From IMG/VR virus record IMGVR_UViG_3300032093_000557, positions 1 through 31,352 of that record: a DNA stretch of 31,352 nucleotides. One strand, given 5' to 3'. This document shows positions 1 to 8,211 of this stretch, in pieces. Position 1 is the first letter of the stretch; every line of letters starts with the position of its first letter. A program made the position numbers and the translations under genes. The notes under the pieces are model-generated. The model searched no databases and was not told the DNA's origin. It saw only the letters and a list, made by a program, of their open reading frames with translations. The stretch is from a virus.

Positions 1-1431
1 GCGACCAGCAGTTTGAGCAACATTGTCGGTACCAAGTCCCTTAACGATGATAAGGTGATAGTATAAGCTCGCACCGAAGATATGATCGACAACACCATAT
101 CTAGTCATAAGACCAACTCTTGGAGAGAAGTCATTAGGACCGATAGTGCGTTGAATCATAACCGGAATATACGGACAATATACAATGCCTGTATCATAAT
201 ATTCAGAACCTTTGTAACCTAAAAGTGCATACTCAATTGCATCAGCTTGGCTTCTTGCGCCAGCAAGGAGTTGAGCTTCGGTACGAGTATCACGATAGAT
301 GGTGAAACGTCCACCAACAGTACCAACCTTGGCAATACCAGTAGGTTGAGTGTTGACGTTGCCGTTTACAGGCATCCATTGAAACTCTGGTAACATCTCC
401 AAGATTGTGCAAACGCGAGGAGTGGCAACAATGAAGTTGGCAGATCCACGACGGTTACGGATTGCGATGCGGTTAGCCTCGACAATAATCTTGCTGTAGA
501 AGTCACGGTTGCGTTCGCCGAGCCAACGGGCATCAGCGGAAGCAGCGTACCAGAAACTATATCCATTACCTTTACCTGCATTAAGAGCGATCTGGACCAT
601 TCTCATGATCATTTCACGGTCGATTTCGGCCTGAATTTCATAGCTCATGGCATTTGTTAATTCAGAATCAACATCGAGGCCGTTCATGTTCTTCATGTCC
701 TGCTCAAGTTCAACAGACCAGCGAGCAGCAAGACGACGAGTCTTGGCTTCAACAGCTGTTTTAGCGAACTCAAGAGAAACTTGAGGAATATTTCCAGTCA
801 ACTCAAACTGACTTAAAAGTTGTGCAACACCTTGATCTTCGGAAACGAACTTAAAGTCGTTTGCACCTGAGAGGAATGCACCACTAGTGCCAGTAAAGCG
901 GGTATCCAAGGATTGATAACCGAGTTCAGAACCATTGTTTTGACGAGGAACCCCGTCATTTCCAACAGTTACAGGACCAAGTGAAGAGTATCCGTCTAAA
1001 CCTGTTCCACCTAAACTTGCGGTATCATACTTGTAGCGCATTGCGAATGCCAAACCGACTGGACCAGCCATAGGCTGAACACCGACGATCTCATTAGTGA
1101 TAAGCTCAGGGAATGTACGACGAACCATAGGTATTAAAACCTTTGGAAGACGAGCATCACCAGTTGCATAACTATCACTGTTGGAAAGACCAGTTTGGCC
1201 AGGAGCACTTCCACCGTAAACGCCACCGAAAACTCCGGCAGTATTTCCAGCTTCTTCAATGCACCAACGCTCTTGGTTTTCCATGAGAATAGCCGTAGCG
1301 AGACGAGAATGCTCGTCTTCGATTGGCTTCACACGATCTGAACTATAGTTCAAAACCGGTGCCCACTTTTCTAAGAGTGTGTTAGCACGACCTTTGTCGA
1401 TAAATCCTGTTGAGGGTTTGATTGTATTCAT
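1..1431 (-). CDS. 23: Major capsid protein, T4 gp23-like (C-terminus beyond window)
   Basis: The minus-strand frame starts at ATG 1431 and stays open to the window edge, giving 477 codons with no stop, so the 3' end is missing. The translation has gp23 landmarks: LLEKWAPVL near residues 19-27, the ATAILMENQE stretch near 45-54, VQPMAGPVGLAFAMR in the middle, then the helix containing ELEQDMK. T4 gp23 has 521 residues, so most of the protein is present. In this family the prohead protease removes the N-terminus after an (I/L)xE motif; IEE|A at residues 58-61 fits (T4 cuts after residue 65). It forms the hexamers of the head shell. It lies directly after the scaffold gene, as in T4. Its G+C (about 47-50 percent in rows counted by hand) is far above that of most neighbours. 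An AAAGG stretch lies about 19 bases before the ATG, too far for a normal ribosome site. Confidence 0.96.
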   Translation of the reverse strand, partial: MNTIKPSTGFIDKGRANTLLEKWAPVLNYSSDRVKPIEDEHSRLATAILMENQERWCIEEAGNTAGVFGGVYGGSAPGQTGLSNSDSYATGDARLPKVLIPMVRRTFPELITNEIVGVQPMAGPVGLAFAMRYKYDTASLGGTGLDGYSSLGPVTVGNDGVPRQNNGSELGYQSLDTRFTGTSGAFLSGANDFKFVSEDQGVAQLLSQFELTGNIPQVSLEFAKTAVEAKTRRLAARWSVELEQDMKNMNGLDVDSELTNAMSYEIQAEIDREMIMRMVQIALNAGKGNGYSFWYAASADARWLGERNRDFYSKIIVEANRIAIRNRRGSANFIVATPRVCTILEMLPEFQWMPVNGNVNTQPTGIAKVGTVGGRFTIYRDTRTEAQLLAGARSQADAIEYALLGYKGSEYYDTGIVYCPYIPVMIQRTIGPNDFSPRVGLMTRYGVVDHIFGASLYYHLIIVKGLGTDNVAQTAGR

Positions 1432-1510
1432 ATGCTTTTTATTTTACCTTTCTTTTTTTGGATTATGTTTTTCTAGAAAAGAACCGTTCTTTTCCACAAC
1501 TTTAAATTTT

Positions 1511-2401
1511 TTATGATCTTCTGAGTTCTGTTAAGTAATCAGTAACAGGATTAAAGTCCTGAGTGTTTGTGTTTACTGATTCTGTTACGATTGAGGTAGG
1601 AACTTTTGCATCTTTTGATACAGATTTAGTTCTTGCTTGTTCAGCAAGAACAGTTCTTTCTTCATTTTCGTCTTTCTCAAACATTTCCACAACATAATTG
1701 AAGTTTTCTTCAATATATTTTGGGGACTTGTCACATAAAATTTTTGTTAAATACTCTTTCTTGGCTAAAGCCATTCCCTTTGTTTTCTTTTCAAGAAGGA
1801 GTGATGAGTTTGCTTGTTCTACAAGAGTAGAAAGTTTTGCATTTTCATTATAAGATTCATTTAATTTTTCTTGAAGTTCGTTAATTTGACTATTTCCCTT
1901 TTTAAGAACTTCTTTAACATTTTCATTTAGTTGCTCAGGATCAAGATTAAGCATATTCTTGATTTTCTCCAATTGAGTTTTGGCATGTGTGTTTGCAACT
2001 GCTTCTTCCAATTGTTTAACTGGCATTTGTTTTTCTAAATAAAGATCTAAATAATTGCTGATTTGGTCAATTAATTTATTACTAAATTGTTCAGCTTTTT
2101 CATTTAAAGAAGTTTTATAGAGATCAATAACTTCTTCAAGTTTTGCTGTATGGTTTTCATTGATTGCTTCAACTACTTGTTTTAATTTATTGGTGTGATC
2201 AAGATCCAATGCTTCAATTAAATTCTGAAGTTTTTCTGCATGTTCTTCGTCTTGCTTTAAAAGAGCAGATTCTAATTGCAAGGAAACTTTTGTTTCTGTT
2301 TTTTCATTTACTGCTTTTTCGAAAGCTTCTGCGATTGCTGAAGCTGTTTCTTCATTAAGAACGCTTTGATCCAAATTTTTAAGAATCGATGAGATATCCA
2401 T
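1511..2401 (-). CDS. 22: Prohead scaffold core protein, T4 gp22-like
   Basis: A 296-residue protein, almost entirely charged and helical, rich in Glu, Lys, Leu and Asn, and without a predicted membrane segment. Repeating leucine/charge patterns over residues 50-130 suggest a coiled coil. The segment with YLDLYLEKQMP followed by KQLEEAV (near residues 120-140) resembles the conserved part of T4 gp22, the main internal scaffold that is later cut up by gp21 and expelled. Many (L/I)xE tripeptides are present, as expected for a protease substrate. Its place between the gp68-like/gp21 genes and gp23 is the canonical T4 order and is the strongest support. Confidence 0.88.
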   Translation of the reverse strand: MDISSILKNLDQSVLNEETASAIAEAFEKAVNEKTETKVSLQLESALLKQDEEHAEKLQNLIEALDLDHTNKLKQVVEAINENHTAKLEEVIDLYKTSLNEKAEQFSNKLIDQISNYLDLYLEKQMPVKQLEEAVANTHAKTQLEKIKNMLNLDPEQLNENVKEVLKKGNSQINELQEKLNESYNENAKLSTLVEQANSSLLLEKKTKGMALAKKEYLTKILCDKSPKYIEENFNYVVEMFEKDENEERTVLAEQARTKSVSKDAKVPTSIVTESVNTNTQDFNPVTDYLTELRRS

Positions 2402-2413
2402 AGTTATATATTT

Positions 2414-2632
2414 TTATTTACCTTTCTTTGATACAGTTTTCTTGTTTTTTTTACAATCACTGCAATGTTTTTTGTTTTTTTTGCAATCATCGCAACAATA
2501 ATTCTTGTCTTTTACAATTTTTTTAACTTTTTGTTTTACCTTTTCAGTAAGAATTTTTTGTAAGAGAATATCTGCTTCTGCATAATTTTTTTCACAGATA
2601 TGTGTAATGAATTTTGAAATAGCTATCTTCAT
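2414..2632 (-). CDS. 68: Small prohead core protein, T4 gp68-like, with Cys/Lys-rich tail
   Basis: A 72-residue basic protein. The first half (MKIAISKFITHI, then NYAEADILLQKIL and EKVKQKVKK) matches the pattern of gp68-like prohead core proteins of T4-type phages: a short amphipathic domain with an alternating Ala/Leu/Lys helix. Position between gp21 and gp22 agrees. The last 30 residues are unusual: Lys-rich with five Cys in C-C-x2-C and C-x2-C spacing, including the repeated heptad DCKKNKK. That tail could bind a metal, or be a nucleic-acid-binding tail; I cannot tell which. The start ATG is preceded by GTAAATAAATAT, the same string found before the 46-residue gene at 9965. Confidence 0.72.
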   Translation of the reverse strand: MKIAISKFITHICEKNYAEADILLQKILTEKVKQKVKKIVKDKNYCCDDCKKNKKHCSDCKKNKKTVSKKGK

Positions 2633-2640
2633 ATATTTAT

Positions 2641-3312
2641 TTACAAACTTTTGAGTGCATTAATGAATGAAATGACTTGTTCTTTCAAATAAAGATCTTT
2701 ATTGTTTCTTGGAAGGTTGCTGATATTTTTTTCAAATCTTTCAAACAAAGGTTCAAAACTACCATTTTCTGAAAGAATCCATTGTTTTGATTCTAGAATA
2801 CCATTTACGAACGCAGTAGGAACAGATGGATCAGCAACAACATCAACAGCAACAAGTCTAAAATCAGAAACTCTATTGTATTGACCATCAGAATCAAGTC
2901 TACCCAATGCTCTAGAAGAAACACCTAGTTTAACTCCATCAAGAATAAGTGATCTAACAATTTGTCCCATAGGAGTTGAAAGAATTCTAGATTTTCCTTC
3001 AAAAATATTTCCGTTCTGTTTTAATTCTGTCACCATATGACAGATTCTTTCTAAATTGATTTCAGGACTTTGTGGATGATTGAGTTCTCCTGTAGATCTT
3101 TTTCCCACAATCATCTCGTTAGAATATCTATCGACTTCTTTAACCATTTCTTCTAATGGATAAATTCTTTTGTTTTTGTTAGCTTCATTAGCCATTAAAA
3201 ATGGACCATGAATAAATAAATTAGAAGGAGAGTTCCTGTTTTTTTCTTCAACTAAATATTGAACTTCATAGGTTGGTTCTTCAACTAAAAGTCGATAAGC
3301 TTTATTCTGCAT
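2641..3312 (-). CDS. 21: Prohead maturation protease, T4 gp21-like
   Basis: A 223-residue serine protease of the T4 prohead protease type (MEROPS S77). The family landmarks are present: GELNHP at residues 75-80 with the likely catalytic His79, GVSSRA at 130-135 with the likely nucleophile Ser133, and VDVVADPS at 156-163. It assembles inside the prohead, cleaves scaffold, capsid and internal proteins after (L/I)xE, and then itself. Two LVEE strings near residues 9-12 and 20-23 could be self-processing sites. It lies upstream of the gp68-like, gp22 and gp23 genes. The length is close to that of T4 gp21 (about 212). No Shine-Dalgarno sequence is visible; the leader is AT-only. Confidence 0.94.
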   Translation of the reverse strand: MQNKAYRLLVEEPTYEVQYLVEEKNRNSPSNLFIHGPFLMANEANKNKRIYPLEEMVKEVDRYSNEMIVGKRSTGELNHPQSPEINLERICHMVTELKQNGNIFEGKSRILSTPMGQIVRSLILDGVKLGVSSRALGRLDSDGQYNRVSDFRLVAVDVVADPSVPTAFVNGILESKQWILSENGSFEPLFERFEKNISNLPRNNKDLYLKEQVISFINALKSL

Positions 3313-3335
3313 AATATATTATATTATTATTTACA

Positions 3336-3806
3336 CTAATTAAGTGTAATTTCATTCTCTGTTAGTATTAAAAATAAAAAATTATTTTTTTCACACCATT
3401 GTTTAGCAGCATCAAACTTTGCCATATTCATTGCATATTGAACATTTTCATAAACAATAGTTTTTTGTGATTTTTTATTACTAAACACTGGTGGTTGTGT
3501 TTGTTTAAATGGTTTTACTTCTATTAATACCTTTCTTACAGAACCATCTTTTTGTTTTATTGCAGCAACCATATCAACAAAATATCTATGTATTCTTTTA
3601 TCCAGGGGAGATACATATGGAATAATAACAGATTCAGATCCCCATGTTATAACGTTTGGATTTTTATCTAACATTCTCATTGTATTTAATTCCATTTTAG
3701 ATCTATATATAATAGGAAATGTTCCTTTATATTTTGATGGATTTAATGGATTAAATCTACCTTGTTTAAAATCGGTATTTTTTTTAATTAATTTTGGTTT
3801 TATCAT
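3336..3806 (-). CDS. 4: Head completion nuclease, T4 gp4-like
   Basis: A 156-residue protein that matches T4 gp4 (head completion) along its length: GRFNPLNPSKYKG near 16-28, YRSKMELNTMRMLDKNPNV near 34-52, then the nuclease-like core with IIPYVSP, HRYFVDMVA and VLIEVKP. The D-x(n)-E-x-K arrangement (Asp of YFVDM, Glu and Lys of IEVKP) is that of TnsA/restriction-like endonucleases, the fold assigned to gp4. In T4 it acts after DNA packaging, before tail joining. Its ATG overlaps the stop of the gp13-like gene (ATGA, 4 bases), so the two are probably translationally coupled. T4 does not keep gp4 beside gp21, so the order is rearranged here. Confidence 0.9.
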   Translation of the reverse strand: MIKPKLIKKNTDFKQGRFNPLNPSKYKGTFPIIYRSKMELNTMRMLDKNPNVITWGSESVIIPYVSPLDKRIHRYFVDMVAAIKQKDGSVRKVLIEVKPFKQTQPPVFSNKKSQKTIVYENVQYAMNMAKFDAAKQWCEKNNFLFLILTENEITLN

Positions 3807-4699
3807 CCAACAAAAAAGGCGGTAATAGGTTCTCTGTCTATTAAATCTTTTGTAATCTCCTCTTCAAGTTGTTGTTTTTCTGCTATACCCTGACTCATTA
3901 CATCTTGATGATTTACTGTTTGATTACCAAATAGATTAGTTCCACTATATTTTCCTCTTACATGACCAATCGTAATCTTTGATAATGCTAAAACATATTT
4001 ATAAATCCAAAGTTGACTAACAATATCTCTAATTGGCTTTTGTACATGGCAACCAATTAATCCATAATAAATTTGTGATTTAGAAGGTTCTGGTATAATT
4101 TTTAAATATTGTGTTTCTGGTGAAAATCTAAAATAAGGTTTTAATGCTAATAATTTTTCTCTAGTATCTAACCATTCTTTTAATGCGTTCCATGTAATTA
4201 AATCATATCCAACATTTCCTAATAGATGACCAAAATATGCTTGTTGTGCTATTGTATGTTCGATTGTAAAAAGTGTATTAACACCAGAATTATTTCCTTC
4301 TGCAAAAGAAAAAACATCAATTACTTTTCTGTACTCATCCAAATCAAAATCATATGATGCGCTTAAATTTTGATTTGTAGTATTATCAACACGATTCGAA
4401 TTATACATTTCTGGAGTAATACTAAAAAGTTTATCCATTCTAAGACCTTTACCAGTTTCATAAAGATCAGATCTAAAAACTAAATATTCTTCTGTTGTTC
4501 CTCCGAATTTTGTAAAATATTCACAAGCAATATCTATGTTTTCATACATTTGCTCACTGCTTATTTCTACTTCAATTAAAGGTTCTCCTAATGATCTTCT
4601 AACCCTTTGAGCTAAATGATCATAACTTTTAATTTTTGAATTAAAAGTTGTGCTTCCATGAAAAGGGTTAGGTAATACTGGCTGTGGAGGATATGACAT
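3803..4699 (-). CDS. 13: Neck protein, T4 gp13-like
   Basis: A 298-residue protein. After a Pro-rich N-terminus, the segment LAQRVRRSLGEPLIEVEISSEQMYENIDIACEYF (split here as LAQRVRRSLGEPL and IEVEISSEQMYENIDIA) has the pattern of gp13 neck proteins: a short helix, LGxPxIxVE, then a helix ending in an aromatic. The C-terminal part, with WIYKYVLALSKITIGHVRGKY, a Gly/Phe loop and a final helical QQLEEEI, also follows that family. gp13 joins the portal and head to the tail. I cannot fully exclude a gp14-like or other connector role. A candidate late promoter, TATAAGTA, lies 7 bases before the ATG, and the gp4-like gene overlaps its stop. Confidence 0.72.
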   Translation of the reverse strand: MSYPPQPVLPNPFHGSTTFNSKIKSYDHLAQRVRRSLGEPLIEVEISSEQMYENIDIACEYFTKFGGTTEEYLVFRSDLYETGKGLRMDKLFSITPEMYNSNRVDNTTNQNLSASYDFDLDEYRKVIDVFSFAEGNNSGVNTLFTIEHTIAQQAYFGHLLGNVGYDLITWNALKEWLDTREKLLALKPYFRFSPETQYLKIIPEPSKSQIYYGLIGCHVQKPIRDIVSQLWIYKYVLALSKITIGHVRGKYSGTNLFGNQTVNHQDVMSQGIAEKQQLEEEITKDLIDREPITAFFVG

Positions 4700-4706
4700 A
4701 TTATAT

Positions 4707-4714
4707 TACTTATA
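4707..4714 (-). promoter_or_regulatory. Candidate T4-type late promoter before gp13-like gene
   Basis: Read on the minus strand the sequence is TATAAGTA, one base from the T4 late element TATAAATA. It overlaps the stop codon of the beta-helix gene and leaves 7 bases to the ATG at 4699. In such AT-rich DNA single matches are weak; its value lies in recurrence at other virion genes. Confidence 0.35.
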
Positions 4715-7700
4715 TATTTGTAGTGTGTGGAACCAATATACTAGCTTTTTGTATACCTTGGTTAATAACTTTTTGATTGTTAATAATCTGTTGAAGGGTT
4801 CCAGTAGTACCAAACTCTAATTCATTTCTTCCAGTTGTAATTGCATCTGAATAAAGCAATATCGTACCAGCAACATCTACCTTTGCATATATAGTACCGC
4901 TTAAAGTAACACCATTAACGACATCACCATATAAGAATCTGAAGATTGTTCCTGTTAAGGTATCTCCTTCATTTGTATTATTGTCTCTATCGTTTTCAGT
5001 CGGAAATAAAGTTAGAGAAGTTACACCACCAAGTATTAATTCGCTATTAATATTTGTTGCTCTTATCTTAACGTCATCAGAATAAGTTGTTCCGTTTTGA
5101 GCAACAACATTTCCATTAGAAACGAAAAGAATATCTTCACTTAAACCAGAGCATTTTAATGTTAATAGAGTAGAACCATTATATGTTAAAATACTTCCAG
5201 CAGTTGCATCTAATGTAACATTTTTATTAATAGTTATCGAACCAAATGCTTTACCATAGAACGGAACGTAATCAATACCAGATGTTGTAGTGGTCCAGTA
5301 GTTTAAATAATTGTAAATTTTTTCCGATGTATTTAAATCTGTATATGCGGCAACAGTAGCCGGATTGGATGTAACAAAGTTATCAGGTGTATAACTAGGA
5401 GCAATTTCTATTGTAGCACCTGTATTACCATCAACTACAAAGGAACCTTGAATAAACTGATATCCGTATCTTGCTATCTTATATGTCCAAGTACCAGTAG
5501 CATTTGAAGGCAATACAATTGTACCGTCAGTATTTTGATAATACTGTCTTGTTCCCGTGTCATCATAAATTGCTAAATAACCACCGTTTAAATTTACATT
5601 TAAAATGGTTGGAATAAAGTCAACAATTTCTGCATCTGATCCATTAGTTATTGTAGAATTTGTTTTCTTAATTGTAATAATTCCAGTGCCATCATTTTGT
5701 ACTGTATCCATCGTACAATCTGTATATTCAATGGTTGTATTAGAATTTGTATTATATGCAAGAGTTCCTTCCATATAAATACCAGACAAACTTACAGGTG
5801 TTGCTTGGAATAAATTACCGTAGATATCAATTTCTCCAATTGTTGAGCCGCTCGAAAGATAAATGTTACCGGTTGTTCTTAAACCGATAAAATTATTTCC
5901 ACCCGATAACAAAGGAGTTTTAATAGTTAAAGTACTTGAAGCACTTGCATATGCAAAACCAGTAGATGCTGAATTATTAATTACAATATTTTTAGAACCA
6001 AAGTCTAATATGTTTCCGTCTTGTGTATAAAGATCAGTATAAGCAGTTAATGATGGATTTGTAACAGACCAATAATTTGATGCATCATAAAGATAATCTA
6101 GATTATTAACAGTAGAAATAGCAGATACTTGATTCTCCATTAATGTTGTTAAAGTGTTAACTGTTCTGTAAGGGAATGAATCAAAAACAAACCCATAATG
6201 TCTCGCATCACGACAGATTGGTGCGAATGTTAATCCATCTAAATACACTCTAGCAGCAAGAGATGATGTTTTTGCTGTAACAGTCAACGTTAAATCTCCA
6301 TCAATTACAGGAGTAACTGTCAAGTCAAATTTTTGCCATTCGTTTGACATAGGAGAACAACTAAATGTCTGAGTTACTGAGGTCGTTAATGCTTCGTCAG
6401 TAATTGTAATATATGGTAAATCTACACCACCGTAAATAGTATTATATCTCAAATAACCTACATATCTTTGTGGTATACCAGTTTTTGAAGCAATTTTTTC
6501 TGTAACGATATAATCGTAAACAGTTTTTAAAGAAGCTGATGTTGGTTTAAGAGCTGCAATTTCATAAGAAGCGATTCCTCTATTTCTCATGGAATAGTTC
6601 CCACTCAACGAGTAGTATGAATTAAATCTAAAATTTTCTAACGGGTTTTTATTTCTAGCATAGATGTTACTTGCAAAATCTTTAGTAGTTGCAAGGTTAT
6701 CTATTAGTGCTGGTTTTACCGCAGATAGTATACAATTATTTAATGTGTATGTTCCAGAAGCTGTTTCTGAGGGAGCAGCTACAGACGCTAATGGATTCGC
6801 TTGATTAAGCATTTCTATAATACAATTTTCAAACAAAACTGTATCATACACGGTACCAGCACCTAAAATATAAAAATAACCACCACCTGGTTTATTCACT
6901 CTAAACAATGAGTCGTAATTTTGTATTTTTAATGCATTAACAGCAGCTCCATATACATAATCAGTACAAAAAGCTCTAACTCTACTTAACGTAAGACCTA
7001 AAAATCCGTTCGTTATAGAAGAAACTCTAGCACATCTATATAGAACGGAATCGCTAATATTTGAAGTACCATTTAGTCTACAACTAAACGCAATCGATGT
7101 TACGTTATTGCCACCATAAAAAGCAATGTTTTTTATTGTTGTTGTATATGTTGCACCATAAGCTTGAAACACCCCACCAGGGTACTGTGTACCAGAAGTA
7201 GTCGAATATATGCCAATATTATCGATAGTAACAGGTCTTCTTTGATATGTATTGTTATTTAGACCTATGCATCCAATTCCCCCTCCATTGTTGCCTGAAA
7301 AATTATGAAAGCTACAATTTTTAATTTCATAAAGAGAATTATTACCGTTAGCATCAAAATTAAATCCAAATGAATTACATGCTGTGGTACTATTGGGTAC
7401 AAAATATCCAGGTTTGAATGTTATATTACTAGACATATTTCCCACATAAAACCCAGCAGATATATTATCATTGAGAGTGGAATTTATTGTAACCGCATTT
7501 CCGTTTATATTAGTAATTGTACCAATGGTATTACTAAGCAACGTAGTAGAGGAAACAAGACGAGGAACTTCTACAACTAATATATCACCTATTTCCCAAT
7601 TTGTAGTATCAGCAACATTTAAAATGTTAGTACCTGCTGTGTGATTTGTTGTTAGTGTTGTGTTTCTAGTTTTAGATCTTCCACAAATAGTTATACTGCT

Positions 7701-8210
7701 TTGCTGTATACCTGAGGCAGTAGTTCCATCGGAAACTGCTCCCGATCTATTAATAAGACCATATCTATTACCGGTAGTATCAGAGGGAAGTCCAAAAGTA
7801 ATTTCAGCAGTAATTCCAGCAGATGAAATTGGGTCCGTAGAAGAACCCCAATCAAGAGTAGGTATACCAGTACCAAAATTTACAAATATTGAACCATTCG
7901 ATGTAAGAGAAGTTGATTGTGTTCTACTACATTTTAGATTCCCAGCCGATAAGACAATACACGAACTATTTAAAATTGTTGCATTAGTAGCTCCTTCTGC
8001 TAAAGGAGCAGTAGCAAAAGCTCCGTCACCAAAAACTCCAACAACATCATATTCAACCGTATGATTTCCTCTAATAATAAATTTATCGCCTCCACCGGAT
8101 TGTGGAGGAGAACCTGCATCAGCGGTGGGAGTAGTTTGTCCAGCAGCAGCTGTTAACCAAGTTGTTGCAGAACTCCAAAGACCAGATTGTTTAGAAATAT
8201 ACGTTGCCAT
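4710..8210 (-). CDS. Large right-handed beta-helix fibre or tailspike-like protein
   Basis: A 1166-residue protein very rich in Asn, Thr, Ser, Gly and Ile, with no catalytic motif I can name. The N-terminus (QSGLWSSATTWL..., Pro/Gly loop, then FIIRGNHTVEYD) resembles the G8-like opening seen in phage adhesins that begin with SGxWSSxxTW. Residues about 270-520 show runs typical of a parallel beta-helix, with short strands broken by NN, GG and SG turns. Two C-terminal segments repeat a module containing AYTDLYT and AYTDLNT followed by a strand-rich stretch, suggesting internal duplication. It sits just after another fibre gene (1-base gap) and before gp13. It is likely a receptor-binding or glycan-binding fibre; whether it degrades polysaccharide cannot be seen. 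Confidence 0.7.
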   Translation of the reverse strand: MATYISKQSGLWSSATTWLTAAAGQTTPTADAGSPPQSGGGDKFIIRGNHTVEYDVVGVFGDGAFATAPLAEGATNATILNSSCIVLSAGNLKCSRTQSTSLTSNGSIFVNFGTGIPTLDWGSSTDPISSAGITAEITFGLPSDTTGNRYGLINRSGAVSDGTTASGIQQSSITICGRSKTRNTTLTTNHTAGTNILNVADTTNWEIGDILVVEVPRLVSSTTLLSNTIGTITNINGNAVTINSTLNDNISAGFYVGNMSSNITFKPGYFVPNSTTACNSFGFNFDANGNNSLYEIKNCSFHNFSGNNGGGIGCIGLNNNTYQRRPVTIDNIGIYSTTSGTQYPGGVFQAYGATYTTTIKNIAFYGGNNVTSIAFSCRLNGTSNISDSVLYRCARVSSITNGFLGLTLSRVRAFCTDYVYGAAVNALKIQNYDSLFRVNKPGGGYFYILGAGTVYDTVLFENCIIEMLNQANPLASVAAPSETASGTYTLNNCILSAVKPALIDNLATTKDFASNIYARNKNPLENFRFNSYYSLSGNYSMRNRGIASYEIAALKPTSASLKTVYDYIVTEKIASKTGIPQRYVGYLRYNTIYGGVDLPYITITDEALTTSVTQTFSCSPMSNEWQKFDLTVTPVIDGDLTLTVTAKTSSLAARVYLDGLTFAPICRDARHYGFVFDSFPYRTVNTLTTLMENQVSAISTVNNLDYLYDASNYWSVTNPSLTAYTDLYTQDGNILDFGSKNIVINNSASTGFAYASASSTLTIKTPLLSGGNNFIGLRTTGNIYLSSGSTIGEIDIYGNLFQATPVSLSGIYMEGTLAYNTNSNTTIEYTDCTMDTVQNDGTGIITIKKTNSTITNGSDAEIVDFIPTILNVNLNGGYLAIYDDTGTRQYYQNTDGTIVLPSNATGTWTYKIARYGYQFIQGSFVVDGNTGATIEIAPSYTPDNFVTSNPATVAAYTDLNTSEKIYNYLNYWTTTTSGIDYVPFYGKAFGSITINKNVTLDATAGSILTYNGSTLLTLKCSGLSEDILFVSNGNVVAQNGTTYSDDVKIRATNINSELILGGVTSLTLFPTENDRDNNTNEGDTLTGTIFRFLYGDVVNGVTLSGTIYAKVDVAGTILLYSDAITTGRNELEFGTTGTLQQIINNQKVINQGIQKASILVPHTTNI

Positions 8211-8211
8211 G

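Noticed and set aside
366-581. Minus-strand frame inside the capsid gene, 71 residues
   Set aside because: It is a different frame of the gp23-like gene, whose own frame has full family similarity.
7660-8064. Open frame on the plus strand opposite the beta-helix gene, 134 residues
   Set aside because: It is antisense to a strongly supported gene, has Pro/Val-rich odd composition and no start context.
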